Below are positions 42,987-52,527 of a stretch of DNA of 56,910 bases, piece by piece; positions within the stretch are counted from its first letter, which is position 1; every line of letters begins with the position of its first letter. Position numbers and translations under genes: made by a program. A model generated the notes under the pieces. It made no database searches. It saw only the letters and a program-made list of their open reading frames with translations, and was not told where the DNA came from. Source of the stretch: CAZNYG01 sp964577205 (GTDB lineage: Bacteria > Elusimicrobiota > Endomicrobiia > Endomicrobiales > CAIRNS01); contig CAZNYG010000003.1 of assembly GCA_964577205.1 (NCBI GenBank), positions 1 through 56,910 of the forward strand. Reading direction: 5' to 3'.

Positions 42987-44507
42987 CTATGCCGCGATCG
43001 TCTTCCTGAACTCTTCCATGGCCGCCTTGAGGGCGTTCAGCATGGTTTCGTCCATTTTCGCGCCCGTGTTCAGCTTTTCCACCAGGTCTTTTCTGTGAGT
43101 CCGGATATGGTCGATCAACAGAGCCTCCGTCTCCCGTACCTTATCGGGCTGGATCGTGTCGAAATACCCGTTCGTGGCCGCGAATATGCCGATGATCTCT
43201 GACACCTCGTCGTACGGCTTGTACTGCGGCTGTTTCAATACTTCCATGAGCCTGCGCCCGCGTTCGATCCTGCGCAGCGTCGCCTCGTCCAGGTCGCTGC
43301 CGAACTGCGCGAAAGCCTGCAGCTCTCGGAACTGCGCGAGTTCGATGCGCAGCGGGCCCGATATCTGTTTCATCGATTTAGACTGGGCCGCGCCGCCGAC
43401 ACGGGATACTGACAGGCCCGCGTTGATGGCCGGACGTATGCCGGAGTTGAAAAGATCCGCTTCGAGGTAGATCTGCCCGTCGGTTATCGAGATGACGTTT
43501 GTCGGGATGTAGGCCGATACGTCGTTGGCGAGCGTTTCGATGATCGGCAGAGCGGTCAGCGTGCCGCCGCCGCGCTCGTCGGACATGCGCGAGGCGCGTT
43601 CAAGCAGGCGCGAGTGAAGGTAGAAAATGTCTCCGGGGTACGCTTCACGGCCCGCCGGACGGCGGATCAGGAGCGAAAGCTGGCGGTATGCCCACGCGTG
43701 TTTCGAAAGGTCGTCGTACACGACCAGGACGTCTTCGCCCCTGTCCATGAAATACTCGCCGATGGCGCAGGCGGTGAAAGGCGCGATATACTGGAGAGCG
43801 ACCGAGTCTGAAGCGCTGGCGCACACGACGATCGTGTAGGCCATCGCTCCTTCCTCTTCAAGTTTGGCCACCAGGCGCGCGATATTGCCGCGTTTCTGGC
43901 CGATGGCGCAATAAACACAGATGACCCGTTTGAGGCCAAGGTCGCATTTTTTCTGGTTTATGATGGTATCGACCGCGATTGCCGTCTTGCCGGTATTGCG
44001 GTCGCCGATTATGAGCTCTCGCTGGCCGCGCCCGATAGGCGTCATCGCATCGATGCCCTTGATGCCCGTCTTTATGGGCCGGTCGACTGGACGGCGGTCT
44101 ATGATGCCCGGAGCGATCTTTTCAAGAGGATACAGTTCCCCACCGGTGTTCTTCAGCTCCTTGACGTCCTGGGGACGGCCGAGGGGATCGCTGACCCTGC
44201 CGATCAGAGCGCTTGAAGCTTCGATACCCAGTACCCGGCCGGTCGTCTTCACCGTCATGCCGGTACGGATATCCTCGGTATGGGAAAGCAGGATGATGGA
44301 CACGTAGTCTTCATCCAGATTCAGGATAAGGCCGCGCGTGCCCTCCTCAAATTCAACTTCTTCGCCGAACCCGGCGCGGGAGAGGCCCGTCGCGCGGATG
44401 ATGTCGTCGCCAACCGTGTCGACTACGCCCTGGTTGATGTGTTCGGGCCTTAATTCTACGGTAAAAAGCCTTTGTTCGATGTTTTTCAGGAATTCTTCGG
44501 GTTTCAT
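42987..44507 (-). CDS. atpA: F1 ATP synthase alpha subunit
   Basis: A 506-residue subunit with P-loop GDRNTGKTA, the signature PAINAGLSVSRVGGAAQ and the conserved N-terminal barrel. It starts by overlapping atpH by 4 nt and precedes atpG by 14 nt. Non-catalytic nucleotide-binding subunit of F1. Confidence 0.98.
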   Translation of the reverse strand: MKPEEFLKNIEQRLFTVELRPEHINQGVVDTVGDDIIRATGLSRAGFGEEVEFEEGTRGLILNLDEDYVSIILLSHTEDIRTGMTVKTTGRVLGIEASSALIGRVSDPLGRPQDVKELKNTGGELYPLEKIAPGIIDRRPVDRPIKTGIKGIDAMTPIGRGQRELIIGDRNTGKTAIAVDTIINQKKCDLGLKRVICVYCAIGQKRGNIARLVAKLEEEGAMAYTIVVCASASDSVALQYIAPFTACAIGEYFMDRGEDVLVVYDDLSKHAWAYRQLSLLIRRPAGREAYPGDIFYLHSRLLERASRMSDERGGGTLTALPIIETLANDVSAYIPTNVISITDGQIYLEADLFNSGIRPAINAGLSVSRVGGAAQSKSMKQISGPLRIELAQFRELQAFAQFGSDLDEATLRRIERGRRLMEVLKQPQYKPYDEVSEIIGIFAATNGYFDTIQPDKVRETEALLIDHIRTHRKDLVEKLNTGAKMDETMLNALKAAMEEFRKTIAA

Positions 44508-44860
44508 AGACGCTCTTTTATCTGTTGATAGGTCCGCTCCAGCGACCCTTTGACTGTTATGTCCGTGATGTCGTCGCCATGCTCGACGCGTATACCTCCG
44601 CCCAGCGACGGATCGACGGCATACACGGCATCCAGTCCGGCGTACACACTTCCGATCCGCGCCCGAAGGGAATCTCCCGCGGGTTCTGCGGTCGTTACCG
44701 TGACACGGTTAAGTTTGACCTCAAGGCGCAGGAAAAGCAGCAGCCGCCTCAGGTCGGCGCGCGGCAACCGCTCGATGACGCCATGAGCTTCGGCGTCGGC
44801 GATCCCGCGGTTTTTGACGATGGCGCGCGCCAGTTCTTTAAGCGTTGCCGTGCTGGCCAT
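44504..44860 (-). CDS. atpH: F1 ATP synthase delta subunit, short form lacking most of the N-terminal domain
   Basis: Only about 118 residues, versus about 175-180 in usual delta. The C-terminal part is clear (VYAVDPSLGGGIRVEHGDDITDITVKGSLER, read in two pieces), matching the delta signature DPSLIGG...G. About 45 residues replace the ~105-residue helical bundle that binds the tip of alpha. The frame begins inside atpF; the ATG at 44860 has AGGG eight bases upstream. Position between atpF and atpA supports the identity. No separate gene for the missing domain is seen. Confidence 0.82.
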   Translation of the reverse strand: MASTATLKELARAIVKNRGIADAEAHGVIERLPRADLRRLLLFLRLEVKLNRVTVTTAEPAGDSLRARIGSVYAGLDAVYAVDPSLGGGIRVEHGDDITDITVKGSLERTYQQIKERL

Positions 44861-45365
44861 GTGAAGCACCCTTTTCCATTTCTCCGGCGGCGCGTTCCAG
44901 GATCCGGCCTTTTTCTTCGGCGGTGAACAGCGTCGGCATCATTTCAAGGAGCACCTTGCGCGACAGGTCGAGGGACATGACCTGCACCTGCTTTTCCATC
45001 CTGTCCATCTCCGCCGCCGCGAGGGCCTTCGCCTGCTCCATGATGCGTTCCGACTCCGCCTTGGAATCGACGATGATCTTCTGCCTGATCTCTTCGGCCG
45101 TGCCGCGGGCCCCTTCGATGATCGACTGCGCTTCCGTCCTTGCCGCTAACAGCACTGCTTTCCTGTTCCTGTCCGTTTCCTCAAGGGACAGCTTCGCCTG
45201 GTCGGCGTCGCTCAGGCCCTTCCGGATGCGCTCGCGCCGCTCTTCGAGGGCGCGCCGCAGCGGTTTGTACAGGAATGCCCTGATCAGGAACGCCAGGATC
45301 AGGAAATTGATGACTTGCGCGACGAACAACTTAGTTTCAATGCCGAAACTTTGCAGGATTTCCAT
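44838..45365 (-). CDS. atpF: Fo ATP synthase b subunit
   Basis: A 175-residue stator protein: one N-terminal membrane helix (LFVAQVINFLILAFLIRAFLY) followed by a long charged coiled coil. The C-terminus overlaps atpH by 23 nt. It holds F1 still by binding delta; its delta-binding end may differ here because delta is short. Confidence 0.93.
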   Translation of the reverse strand: MEILQSFGIETKLFVAQVINFLILAFLIRAFLYKPLRRALEERRERIRKGLSDADQAKLSLEETDRNRKAVLLAARTEAQSIIEGARGTAEEIRQKIIVDSKAESERIMEQAKALAAAEMDRMEKQVQVMSLDLSRKVLLEMMPTLFTAEEKGRILERAAGEMEKGASHGQHGNA

Positions 45366-45369
45366 AGGA

Positions 45370-45576
45370 TTATTTCATAAATGCGAGAATGAGCGAATAA
45401 ATAGCGATCGCTTCCGCGAACGCCATTCCGAGAAGCATCGCGGGAAGGACTTTGCCGCTGGCTTCCGGATTGCGTCCGATAGCGTCCATTGCCTTAAAGC
45501 CGATGAGGCCGATCGCGATCGCGGGGCCGAGCCCGCCGATGGCGATGATGATGCCGCCTGCAAACGTAATGTTCAT
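45370..45576 (-). CDS. atpE: Fo ATP synthase c subunit
   Basis: A 68-residue hairpin of two helices with the conserved loop GRNPEA and the ion-carrying glutamate in GMAFAEAIAIYSL. The positions used by sodium-type rings hold Ile (GPAIAIG instead of a Gln) and Ala after the Glu, so proton coupling is expected. It lies between atpB and atpF with 2-4 nt gaps. Confidence 0.96.
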   Translation of the reverse strand: MNITFAGGIIIAIGGLGPAIAIGLIGFKAMDAIGRNPEASGKVLPAMLLGMAFAEAIAIYSLILAFMK

Positions 45577-45578
45577 GA

Positions 45579-46310
45579 TTAATGTTCACCTCCTCCGTGG
45601 GATGTTGTCATGATGCTCATAAAGACCATGGTCAGCATTGAGAAGACCAGGGCCTGTATCAAAGCGGTAATGGATTCAAGAACAAGGAACGGGACGGGAG
45701 CGATGAAGGCCACAAGCCCCGAAACGGTGGTCAGGACGACCTCACCCGCGAACATGTTGCCGAAAAGACGGAAGGAAAGAGAGATCAGCTTGGTCGCTTC
45801 GGAGACGAGTTCAAGAAGGCCGACGAAAAGAAGGACCGGGTTGATCGAGAAGAAACGCGCGAGATAGCCTTTTATGCCCGTGTACTTTACACTCAATATA
45901 TGTGTCACGACAACGGAAACGGCGGCCAGGGCAAGCGTCTGGTTCAGGTCGCTCGTCGCACCGCGGAACAGGGGGATATGATGGCCTCCGTGATGAGGTA
46001 TATATTGTATCGTTCCCACACCGGGAAGAAGGGACAGGACGTTCCCCACAAGTATGAACAGGAAGAAACTCGCGAACCAGGGAAAGATCGCCTCGGTGCG
46101 TTTTCCGGCGATCGGCTCGGCCATTTCGTGAAAATATTCGATCACGGACTCCATTGTGTTCTGCAGGCGTCCCGGCACCGGGGCAAGGGAGCGGTTCAAG
46201 GCAACGATCATCAGGATGATCACGCAGTCAACGGCCGCGGTAGCGATGAGGCTGTCGGTTATGGGAAAACCTGATACGGCCGAGAGAACTTCAGGCTTCA
46301 GCTCTATCAT
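45579..46310 (-). CDS. atpB: Fo ATP synthase a subunit
   Basis: A 243-residue polytopic protein. It includes the channel helix with SFRLFGNMFAGEVVL (the essential Arg is the R of FRLF) and the last helix region LIQALVFSMLTMVFM. It forms the half-channels next to the c-ring. First gene of the operon atpB-E-F-H-A-G-D-C. Confidence 0.96.
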   Translation of the reverse strand: MIELKPEVLSAVSGFPITDSLIATAAVDCVIILMIVALNRSLAPVPGRLQNTMESVIEYFHEMAEPIAGKRTEAIFPWFASFFLFILVGNVLSLLPGVGTIQYIPHHGGHHIPLFRGATSDLNQTLALAAVSVVVTHILSVKYTGIKGYLARFFSINPVLLFVGLLELVSEATKLISLSFRLFGNMFAGEVVLTTVSGLVAFIAPVPFLVLESITALIQALVFSMLTMVFMSIMTTSHGGGEH

Positions 46311-46339
46311 CTGATCCTTTGTGTGCGGGTAATTACTAA

Positions 46340-46368
46340 ATTATAAAAGAATTTCTTATTTGTGTCAA
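46340..46368 (-). promoter_or_regulatory. consensus sigma-70 promoter of the atp operon
   Basis: TTGACA and TATAAT, both perfect, are separated by 17 nt on the minus strand, 30 nt before the atpB ATG. This is one of the two best promoters in the window. Confidence 0.9.
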
Positions 46369-46415
46369 TGGTTTTTTAGGATTCTGGATATTGTTGGAAT
46401 TGTTAACAGCTCGTA

Positions 46416-48773
46416 TCACTTGCTCAGGACGCGGTCGATCTCCGCGAGTTTCTCCCGGGCAAGGCTGTTCTCCGGTTCACGTTCCAGAAGACCGGCAAAA
46501 TCCCGGCGCGCTTCGGTATAACGCCGCATCGCCATGTAAGCCAGCGCGCGGTTCCCCAACGCCGCGACGTTATTTGAGGAAGCGGCCAGCGCGGCCGAAT
46601 ACTGAGCGACGGCAGGCTCCAGGCTGCCGAGCGTGAAATAGACGTTCCCGAGGTAAAGGCGGATCTTTGGATCATCGGGATTCTGTTGCGCGAGCCGCTC
46701 CAGCAGCGGCCGGGCTTTTTCCCAGTCCTTTTCCGAAACAGCTTTTTCGGCCCGCGACATCAGCAGGTCTGTTCCATTTACCGCGGGCGCCTTGAACGCG
46801 CGGCCCGTCAACGATTCCAGGTTCTTCTTCGCCATGCCGAACGAAGGATCAAGTTCCAGCGCTTTGCCGTAAGCCGCCGCCGCTCCATCCCTGTTGCCGG
46901 ATATCGCGTGTACGTACCCGAGATTGTTCCACATTTCCTTGTTCCCGGGGAACAGGAGGGTACCCTGTGCAAGAAGAGGAATGAGCGCGCTGCGGTAACG
47001 CTGCATGTCCTGAAGCATGATACTCGACATGACAACATAGGCTTCCTGCGAAATAGGGTTGATGTAAAGCGCTCGGGTATATTCCCTCAGGCTCCTTGAA
47101 AGATCCCCCTTCTGAGCGAGGACCGTCGCCATATTGAAATAGATCTCGTCGTATCCGGCATTGGCTCGCAGGGATTCCTCGTAATAAGCAAGCGCGCGGG
47201 CAATGTCATGAGCGCGGGCACAGGCGTTCGCCAGCTCGTAGTTGTTGTTGACCTCGAACCGCTGGAACCGGTGAGCGGCCTCAAGCTCAGGGATAGCCCG
47301 GCGGATATCGTTCTGTTTGGAGAACTTGAATCCCTTGAAATAATGTATCTCGGCTTTCAAATGGCCGATGTATATCATGATGATAAAACCGGCAAAGACG
47401 ATACCCGCCGCCGCCGCGGCTTTCCGTATGCCATCCTCAAGACGGACCGTTCTTCCGGAGCCGCGCGACAGGCCCGCGAGGATACCGGCGAACCACCAGT
47501 AGAGGAATCCCGGGACCGCGAAATGGAGCGAAACGTTGAGAAGATTGTCCGTCAGCATTCCCGCGATCGAAGCGATGAGCGCCATCGCGAGAAGCTTCCT
47601 GCCCCTCTCCGCGCCGCGCATGGTCTTGAACGCCGCCGTGAACAGCGTGACAAGAAACCACAGGTATATCCCCATTCCGATCGTGCCCGTCTGTGACCAT
47701 ATCTCGAGCGCCTCGTTATGGGTATTGTTGGCATGGGTGCGGAAATTCCGGTACGCCTCGACAAAAAGGTGACGTCCCTGATAGAAGGGATAGTACAGTT
47801 CAAAACATCCCCACCCTTTTCCCAGAACGGGGTTTTCCGCGACCATGTGCCAGGCGCACGACCATATTAGCCGCCGCTGATGCCATGGCGCGTAGTACTC
47901 TCCGGCCGCCTTTTTGCTCTCGGCCAGGCGCTCGATGACCGACGGATGATAGCCTTCGACCGGGCTCTTCGGCCAGAACACGGCCGTCAGCAGAAGCGCT
48001 GCGGCCGCGATCACGCCCCAGCGGAAGCGTTTCATGAAGAACTGCCGGTCATGGAAAAAGAGCAGCAGGGCGAAAAACAGCATCCCGACGGAAACTCCCA
48101 GCCACGATGAACGCGTGAGGGTGCAGAGCATCCCGCCCGCGTAAACCAGAAGAAGCATCCCGTACAGGGCCCGCCTCATCCCTCTTTCCGTCTTCAGAAA
48201 GTAAGCGAAGGCGGGCGGGAACAGCAGGACAAGATATGAAGACAGAAAGTTCGGGTTCCCGAACGTGGAAACGCTTCTTCCGCCGAAAGGATTGAGCACT
48301 TTGGGCCAGATCAGTTCGACACCCCGGTACTGCAGGATGCCGTAGGCCGCAGCAACGCCTCCGACGATCAGAGGGACATGGACATACAGGGAACGATGAT
48401 CGTCGTCCGAGTAAAAGGCCGCGATAAAGAAAACGAGGACAACATTGACCAGCAGGAAAAGCCAGCGCTTGCTTCCTTCGCTGAAGATGCTGTAGCGTAG
48501 ATAGGGTTCATTGACGTTCGCGGCGTATACCGCGATTATCGATAACGTGGCCGCGGCAAAAAAAGCAAGCAGCGGCACGTCAAGCGGCGTGGAGTATACC
48601 GTAAGTTTTTTCCCGCGCAGTCCCTGTGCCAGCCAGAGCGCGGCGGCAAGGGCCGTGCAGGAATTGAGGAGCACGATCTGAAAATAGTACGGATTGCGCG
48701 TAAGATCGGTGAAGAAAACCAGCGGCGGGACGAGGAGAATGAAAACGATCAGAAAACGAATGGAACGATCCAT
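46416..48773 (-). CDS. O-antigen ligase-like membrane protein with C-terminal TPR repeats (copy 1)
   Basis: A 785-residue protein. Roughly the first 440 residues hold 11-13 hydrophobic helices with the Wzy_C region (STFGNPNFLSSYLVLLFPPAFAYF; NPVLGKGWGCFELYYPFYQG; NTHNEALEIWSQTGTIG). The rest is tetratricopeptide repeats (NYELANACARAHDIARALAYYEE region, DEIYFNMATVLAQKGDLS, WNNLGYVHAISGNRDGAA). Family members ligate or polymerise surface glycans, or glycosylate proteins. A paralogue lies directly upstream. The acceptor is unknown. Confidence 0.87.
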   Translation of the reverse strand: MDRSIRFLIVFILLVPPLVFFTDLTRNPYYFQIVLLNSCTALAAALWLAQGLRGKKLTVYSTPLDVPLLAFFAAATLSIIAVYAANVNEPYLRYSIFSEGSKRWLFLLVNVVLVFFIAAFYSDDDHRSLYVHVPLIVGGVAAAYGILQYRGVELIWPKVLNPFGGRSVSTFGNPNFLSSYLVLLFPPAFAYFLKTERGMRRALYGMLLLVYAGGMLCTLTRSSWLGVSVGMLFFALLLFFHDRQFFMKRFRWGVIAAAALLLTAVFWPKSPVEGYHPSVIERLAESKKAAGEYYAPWHQRRLIWSCAWHMVAENPVLGKGWGCFELYYPFYQGRHLFVEAYRNFRTHANNTHNEALEIWSQTGTIGMGIYLWFLVTLFTAAFKTMRGAERGRKLLAMALIASIAGMLTDNLLNVSLHFAVPGFLYWWFAGILAGLSRGSGRTVRLEDGIRKAAAAAGIVFAGFIIMIYIGHLKAEIHYFKGFKFSKQNDIRRAIPELEAAHRFQRFEVNNNYELANACARAHDIARALAYYEESLRANAGYDEIYFNMATVLAQKGDLSRSLREYTRALYINPISQEAYVVMSSIMLQDMQRYRSALIPLLAQGTLLFPGNKEMWNNLGYVHAISGNRDGAAAAYGKALELDPSFGMAKKNLESLTGRAFKAPAVNGTDLLMSRAEKAVSEKDWEKARPLLERLAQQNPDDPKIRLYLGNVYFTLGSLEPAVAQYSAALAASSNNVAALGNRALAYMAMRRYTEARRDFAGLLEREPENSLAREKLAEIDRVLSK

Positions 48774-48814
48774 AATGTATGGTCACCTTGAGCGGAGTTC
48801 ATTCCGGATGCGGA

Positions 48815-48843
48815 TGCGGCCGCGGCCGCCGCGCGGCGGCGCT
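48815..48843 (-). repeat. GC-only palindrome between the two O-antigen ligase/TPR genes
   Basis: Bases 48825-48840 are a perfect 16-nt palindrome made only of G and C, preceded by GCGGCCGC. It could fold into a very stable hairpin but lacks a T-run on either strand. Confidence 0.5.
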
Positions 48844-48845
48844 GG

Positions 48846-51092
48846 CTATCGTTGCGGCTGGACGAACATCCTCTGCACGTCGGGATCGTTCGGCGCTGTC
48901 TTTCTCAGTTGTTGCCATACTTCGCCCGCTTTATCCATGCGGCCTTTACGCGCGTACACCGTAGCCAGATTCTTAAGTGCGTTGACGGAGTTGGGGCTTA
49001 ATTCGATCGATCTCTCGTAGTACTTTTCGGCCCCGTCGAGGTCATTGTTCATGTAACGCAGATTCCCGAGGTTCAAGTATGTTTCGGCGTATTCGTCCCT
49101 GCGGCGGACGGTCCAGTCTTCCACCCAGGCGTTATGAGGCGGCTGCTTCAATTTCTCAGGGTATTCCAGATGGGCTTTATACACATCCTCGGCCTTGTCC
49201 GGCTGGCCCATTTCCTGATGGATCCATGCGATACGATAATAATTCAACGGGAAGATCGGATCGATGGCGCGGTAGCGTTCAAATTGAGCGAGAGCCTTTT
49301 GCCATAGCTCCGTTTTCGCATTCTCGTGTTTTGCCGCCGCCGCCATATCCCCTCTATTCCGTGCTTCAGCGGCTTTCCTCTTTTCTTCTTCTCCCCACTT
49401 CAGGTAGATGAGGCCCGCCTGATGATGTGACTGCACGTAGTTCGGCGCCAGTTTCCACACGTCGTTGTATTTAGCTACCGCCTTGTCCGGATCGCCGGGA
49501 GCCCACCGGTCGTTGTATACGTTGCCCATGAAATAATGCGTCATGATGAACGAAGGGTTTTCCTTCACTACCGTCTCATAGCGTTCCAGCGCTTCCTGCC
49601 ACCGGGCGGACTTTGAGAAAAAGATCGCCTGGTTGTGTTTCATGTCGCCGTCAAAATAGCCGTAGAACACCAAGACGAACCACACGGCCGCTCCGGCGAC
49701 AAGGATCTGCAGGGAACGGCGTACGAACAGGGGAAGACGGGAATTTTTGACCGGATTATCCTCATCGGCCTTCAGCGGATCATTGACCGTGAGCCCCACG
49801 ATCAGGCCTATCATAAGCCACAACATGACCCCGGAAGAAACGAACCGCAGCGAAACGCACACAAGGTTATGCGCCAGCTGAGCGATGACCGCGGTTAGGA
49901 TGCCCAGCAGGTAATAAGACCTGATGTCGGCCTTTTTCCCTTCAGACTGAGCTTTACTGAATTCCCTGAGGCTCCTGAACCCCATGGTCAAACAGGCAGC
50001 CAGCAGTAGAAGGAAGACGCCGAATCCGATGTATCCCTCATCATACCAGACCTCAAGGAACTCGTCTTCCGGATGGTCGGTCTCGGTGTTATGGCGGCCT
50101 TCGATAAAGAATATCTGAGGCCTGCGCCAGGAAGGATAGGTCACGTAAAAAGTGCCGAGGCCGGTGCCTATCCAGGGATGCGTCTTGATCATTTCGCAAG
50201 TGGAAAGCCATGTAAAAATACGGAACGACGAGCTGTCCGGCCTCCCCTTCAGCTGGTGCGCCATCCCGATACTTACGATGATGATGGTCGCCGCGGCCAT
50301 CGAGAAAAGTATCTTGCGCAGACGGGCCTTGTTGGCGTGAGAAAAGAACATGACGGCAAGGAACGCGAAAACGATCAGGCCCACCGCGAAACCCAGCCAG
50401 GCGCCTTTTGAATAAGTGAAGGCCGTGCAGAAAGCCACCACGCCCCAGAGCAGCAGCAGGGAAAAACGTTTGAAGCGCAGGTAAAAGTCGAGGACGACCG
50501 GGCTCATCACCACAAGGAAATCGCCGAAGAAATTCGGGTTCCCGAACGTCGAGAACACGCGCGGGCCGAACGCCCGGCGCCAGATGAAGGGATCAAGGCC
50601 GGGTTCAGGAGGCCCGGGGAAGAATTTGTAGTCAAGATACTGCACCACGCCATATACGCCGGTGACCAGCACCGCGGCGATAAGCCATTTGAACAGCCTC
50701 CGCAGCGATGCCTCGCTGTTGAACTCGCTGGCGACGATCAGGGCAAGCCCGATATAAATGACCCTGCGCACCAGTTCGTTGGCGCTGGCCAGCGGAAAAG
50801 GAGAATGAGTGAATGAGAATATCCCCGAAGCAAGGAACAGCAGCAAAGGAAGGATGGCCGCCAGGTTCTTCCTGAAAAAATCGAATTCGTTCTCGATGGC
50901 CTTTATTAGCCAGGCGGCTATAAGGATCGTCCCGCCGATCTGAACGAGGGTTATCTTTATCTGTGCCGAATCGTACGTCTTCAGGTAGAAAGCCACGGCG
51001 ATCAGAAAGTAGAGCACTGGAAGCCCCGTCGCGATGAGCCTGCTCGTGTAAGAAACAAGTTTCCGGTTCACTGCTGAAGCAACGGTATTCAT
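48846..51092 (-). CDS. O-antigen ligase-like membrane protein with C-terminal TPR repeats (copy 2)
   Basis: A 748-residue paralogue of the preceding gene: about 12 hydrophobic helices up to residue ~470 with FSTFGNPNFFGDFLVVMSP, HPWIGTGLGTFYVTYPSW and HPEDEFLEVWYDEGYIG. TPR repeats follow (WQEALERYETVVKENPSF; YLNLGNLRYMNNDLDGAEKY; NALKNLATVYARKGRMD). It overlaps the barrel-CsgG gene by 4 nt. Both copies share the GNPNF motif in the same position, so they probably duplicated locally. Confidence 0.87.
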   Translation of the reverse strand: MNTVASAVNRKLVSYTSRLIATGLPVLYFLIAVAFYLKTYDSAQIKITLVQIGGTILIAAWLIKAIENEFDFFRKNLAAILPLLLFLASGIFSFTHSPFPLASANELVRRVIYIGLALIVASEFNSEASLRRLFKWLIAAVLVTGVYGVVQYLDYKFFPGPPEPGLDPFIWRRAFGPRVFSTFGNPNFFGDFLVVMSPVVLDFYLRFKRFSLLLLWGVVAFCTAFTYSKGAWLGFAVGLIVFAFLAVMFFSHANKARLRKILFSMAAATIIIVSIGMAHQLKGRPDSSSFRIFTWLSTCEMIKTHPWIGTGLGTFYVTYPSWRRPQIFFIEGRHNTETDHPEDEFLEVWYDEGYIGFGVFLLLLAACLTMGFRSLREFSKAQSEGKKADIRSYYLLGILTAVIAQLAHNLVCVSLRFVSSGVMLWLMIGLIVGLTVNDPLKADEDNPVKNSRLPLFVRRSLQILVAGAAVWFVLVFYGYFDGDMKHNQAIFFSKSARWQEALERYETVVKENPSFIMTHYFMGNVYNDRWAPGDPDKAVAKYNDVWKLAPNYVQSHHQAGLIYLKWGEEEKRKAAEARNRGDMAAAAKHENAKTELWQKALAQFERYRAIDPIFPLNYYRIAWIHQEMGQPDKAEDVYKAHLEYPEKLKQPPHNAWVEDWTVRRRDEYAETYLNLGNLRYMNNDLDGAEKYYERSIELSPNSVNALKNLATVYARKGRMDKAGEVWQQLRKTAPNDPDVQRMFVQPQR

Positions 51093-52492
51093 CTCAGTTC
51101 CTTATATCCCCGCACCTTCTCCGCCATCGAAACGCACATAGCCCGTATCTGGGCTACCGCGTCCACGCTTTCATCGCCGGCATATACCAGTTTCCCGCTT
51201 CCCGTGTCGATCACGCGGATCGACACAAAATACCTGTCTAAGTACCGCGAAAAAACACCGGTGACCACTTGCCGCGCCCCCGTCATGCTCCCTATCCGGG
51301 CCGCGGACTGTTCCGAGACTTCACCGGCCGGCCTGCCAAGCCGTTCCCGCGCCGCGAGCGTCTCTTCGCGTCCGACTACACCCGTACCGGGGATACCGGC
51401 GAACGCTTCACGGAAAAAATTGCTGACGATAACTGCATCCGGGGCCGCTGCGTTCTTTGCCGCGAAATCAATGACCGCCACGGTCACGCGCTCCGAGTTC
51501 TCTTTAATGCCCTTTTTCACGATCACGGCATCCATCCGGGCTTCCGTCCGCGAACTTCCCGCTTTTCCGAACCGCGCCGCCAGCGTAACGCGGTGAGTGT
51601 CCCCCAGATCACCGTAGGGAAGCCAGGCATAATCCAGGCCGAAACGATCGAACAGGAATCCGAATCCTGCCGTAAGATTGACCCGGAGCATCTCACCCAT
51701 CCCCGGATCATTGAGAAAGTGCCTGTACCCGCACCGCAATGACACGTGAGGGCCGGCGTGGTATTCAAGGCCGGTGCGCAGGACTGACTCCGAATCAAGG
51801 TACAATGCCGCCTCGCCGCCCCAGAAAAGGTCTTCCGTCACCATGCGCCCGAAACCAAAATAACCGGCGGTCGGAAGATCGTACCCCTTAACCCGTGGGC
51901 CCAGATTCTTGACCCCGAACCCGAACGACCATTTTCCCTTCCCGGGATCATAAAGCCCACCCGCCGAGGCCATCATGCCGCTGCTGGAATTACCATCGAT
52001 CGTTTCCCGGACGCCTGTAAGCGCCGCGCCCCAGGAAAAATGCCTGCCTGTCTTCATGCCGTACGCACCCTGCAGCAGAAGATCTCCGTATTCAAAGCTG
52101 CCTGCTTCCGAGTATCCATCGAGACTGCCGTCAGCGACCGTCCGGGTGATGCTTCCGGAACCAAGCCGGCCGAACGTCCCCGCGAAAACCGCATCGTTTC
52201 CGGACATGAAAGCGCACGAGACGAGGCTGTACTGTATGCCCTCCGCGTAGGAAAGATGATTGAACGCGATCTCGCTGCTTCCCATCAAGGGCAGGGCCGC
52301 GGGATTCATCGACAGCGACAGGGAAGAGGGTATGGCTTCCATCTCTCCCATGCCTGAAGAACGCGCCGAAGCGCTGATCTTAAGAAATGAAAAAATGCTG
52401 GTTCCTGTGGACGATGCGTTTGCTGAAGAATTAAACAGGAATAGGCAGATAAACGACGCTGAAAGAATAGCCTTTGAGGAGTGAAATGTCAT
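51089..52492 (-). CDS. PorV-like outer-membrane barrel fused to a CsgG-like C-terminal domain
   Basis: About 467 residues from the ATG at 52492. A signal peptide (SSKAILSASFICLFLFNSSANA) precedes a PorV/PorQ-type barrel (FLKISASARSSGMGEMEAI; LSMNPAALPLMGSSEIAF; barrel strands to about 335). The last ~125 residues resemble CsgG/FlgO-type periplasmic domains (VAVIDFAAKNAAAPDAVIVS, GVVGREETLAARERLG, ARQVVTGVFSRYLDRY, RVIDTGSGKLVYAG). The frame stays open through tRNA-Thr upstream, which is not coding. Likely an outer-membrane part of a secretion or assembly machine serving the adjoining ligase/TPR genes. Confidence 0.8.
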   Translation of the reverse strand: MTFHSSKAILSASFICLFLFNSSANASSTGTSIFSFLKISASARSSGMGEMEAIPSSLSLSMNPAALPLMGSSEIAFNHLSYAEGIQYSLVSCAFMSGNDAVFAGTFGRLGSGSITRTVADGSLDGYSEAGSFEYGDLLLQGAYGMKTGRHFSWGAALTGVRETIDGNSSSGMMASAGGLYDPGKGKWSFGFGVKNLGPRVKGYDLPTAGYFGFGRMVTEDLFWGGEAALYLDSESVLRTGLEYHAGPHVSLRCGYRHFLNDPGMGEMLRVNLTAGFGFLFDRFGLDYAWLPYGDLGDTHRVTLAARFGKAGSSRTEARMDAVIVKKGIKENSERVTVAVIDFAAKNAAAPDAVIVSNFFREAFAGIPGTGVVGREETLAARERLGRPAGEVSEQSAARIGSMTGARQVVTGVFSRYLDRYFVSIRVIDTGSGKLVYAGDESVDAVAQIRAMCVSMAEKVRGYKELR

Positions 52493-52527
52493 GGAAAGGT
52501 AATGAGCGCGCGCCAGGTTTAAAAAAA

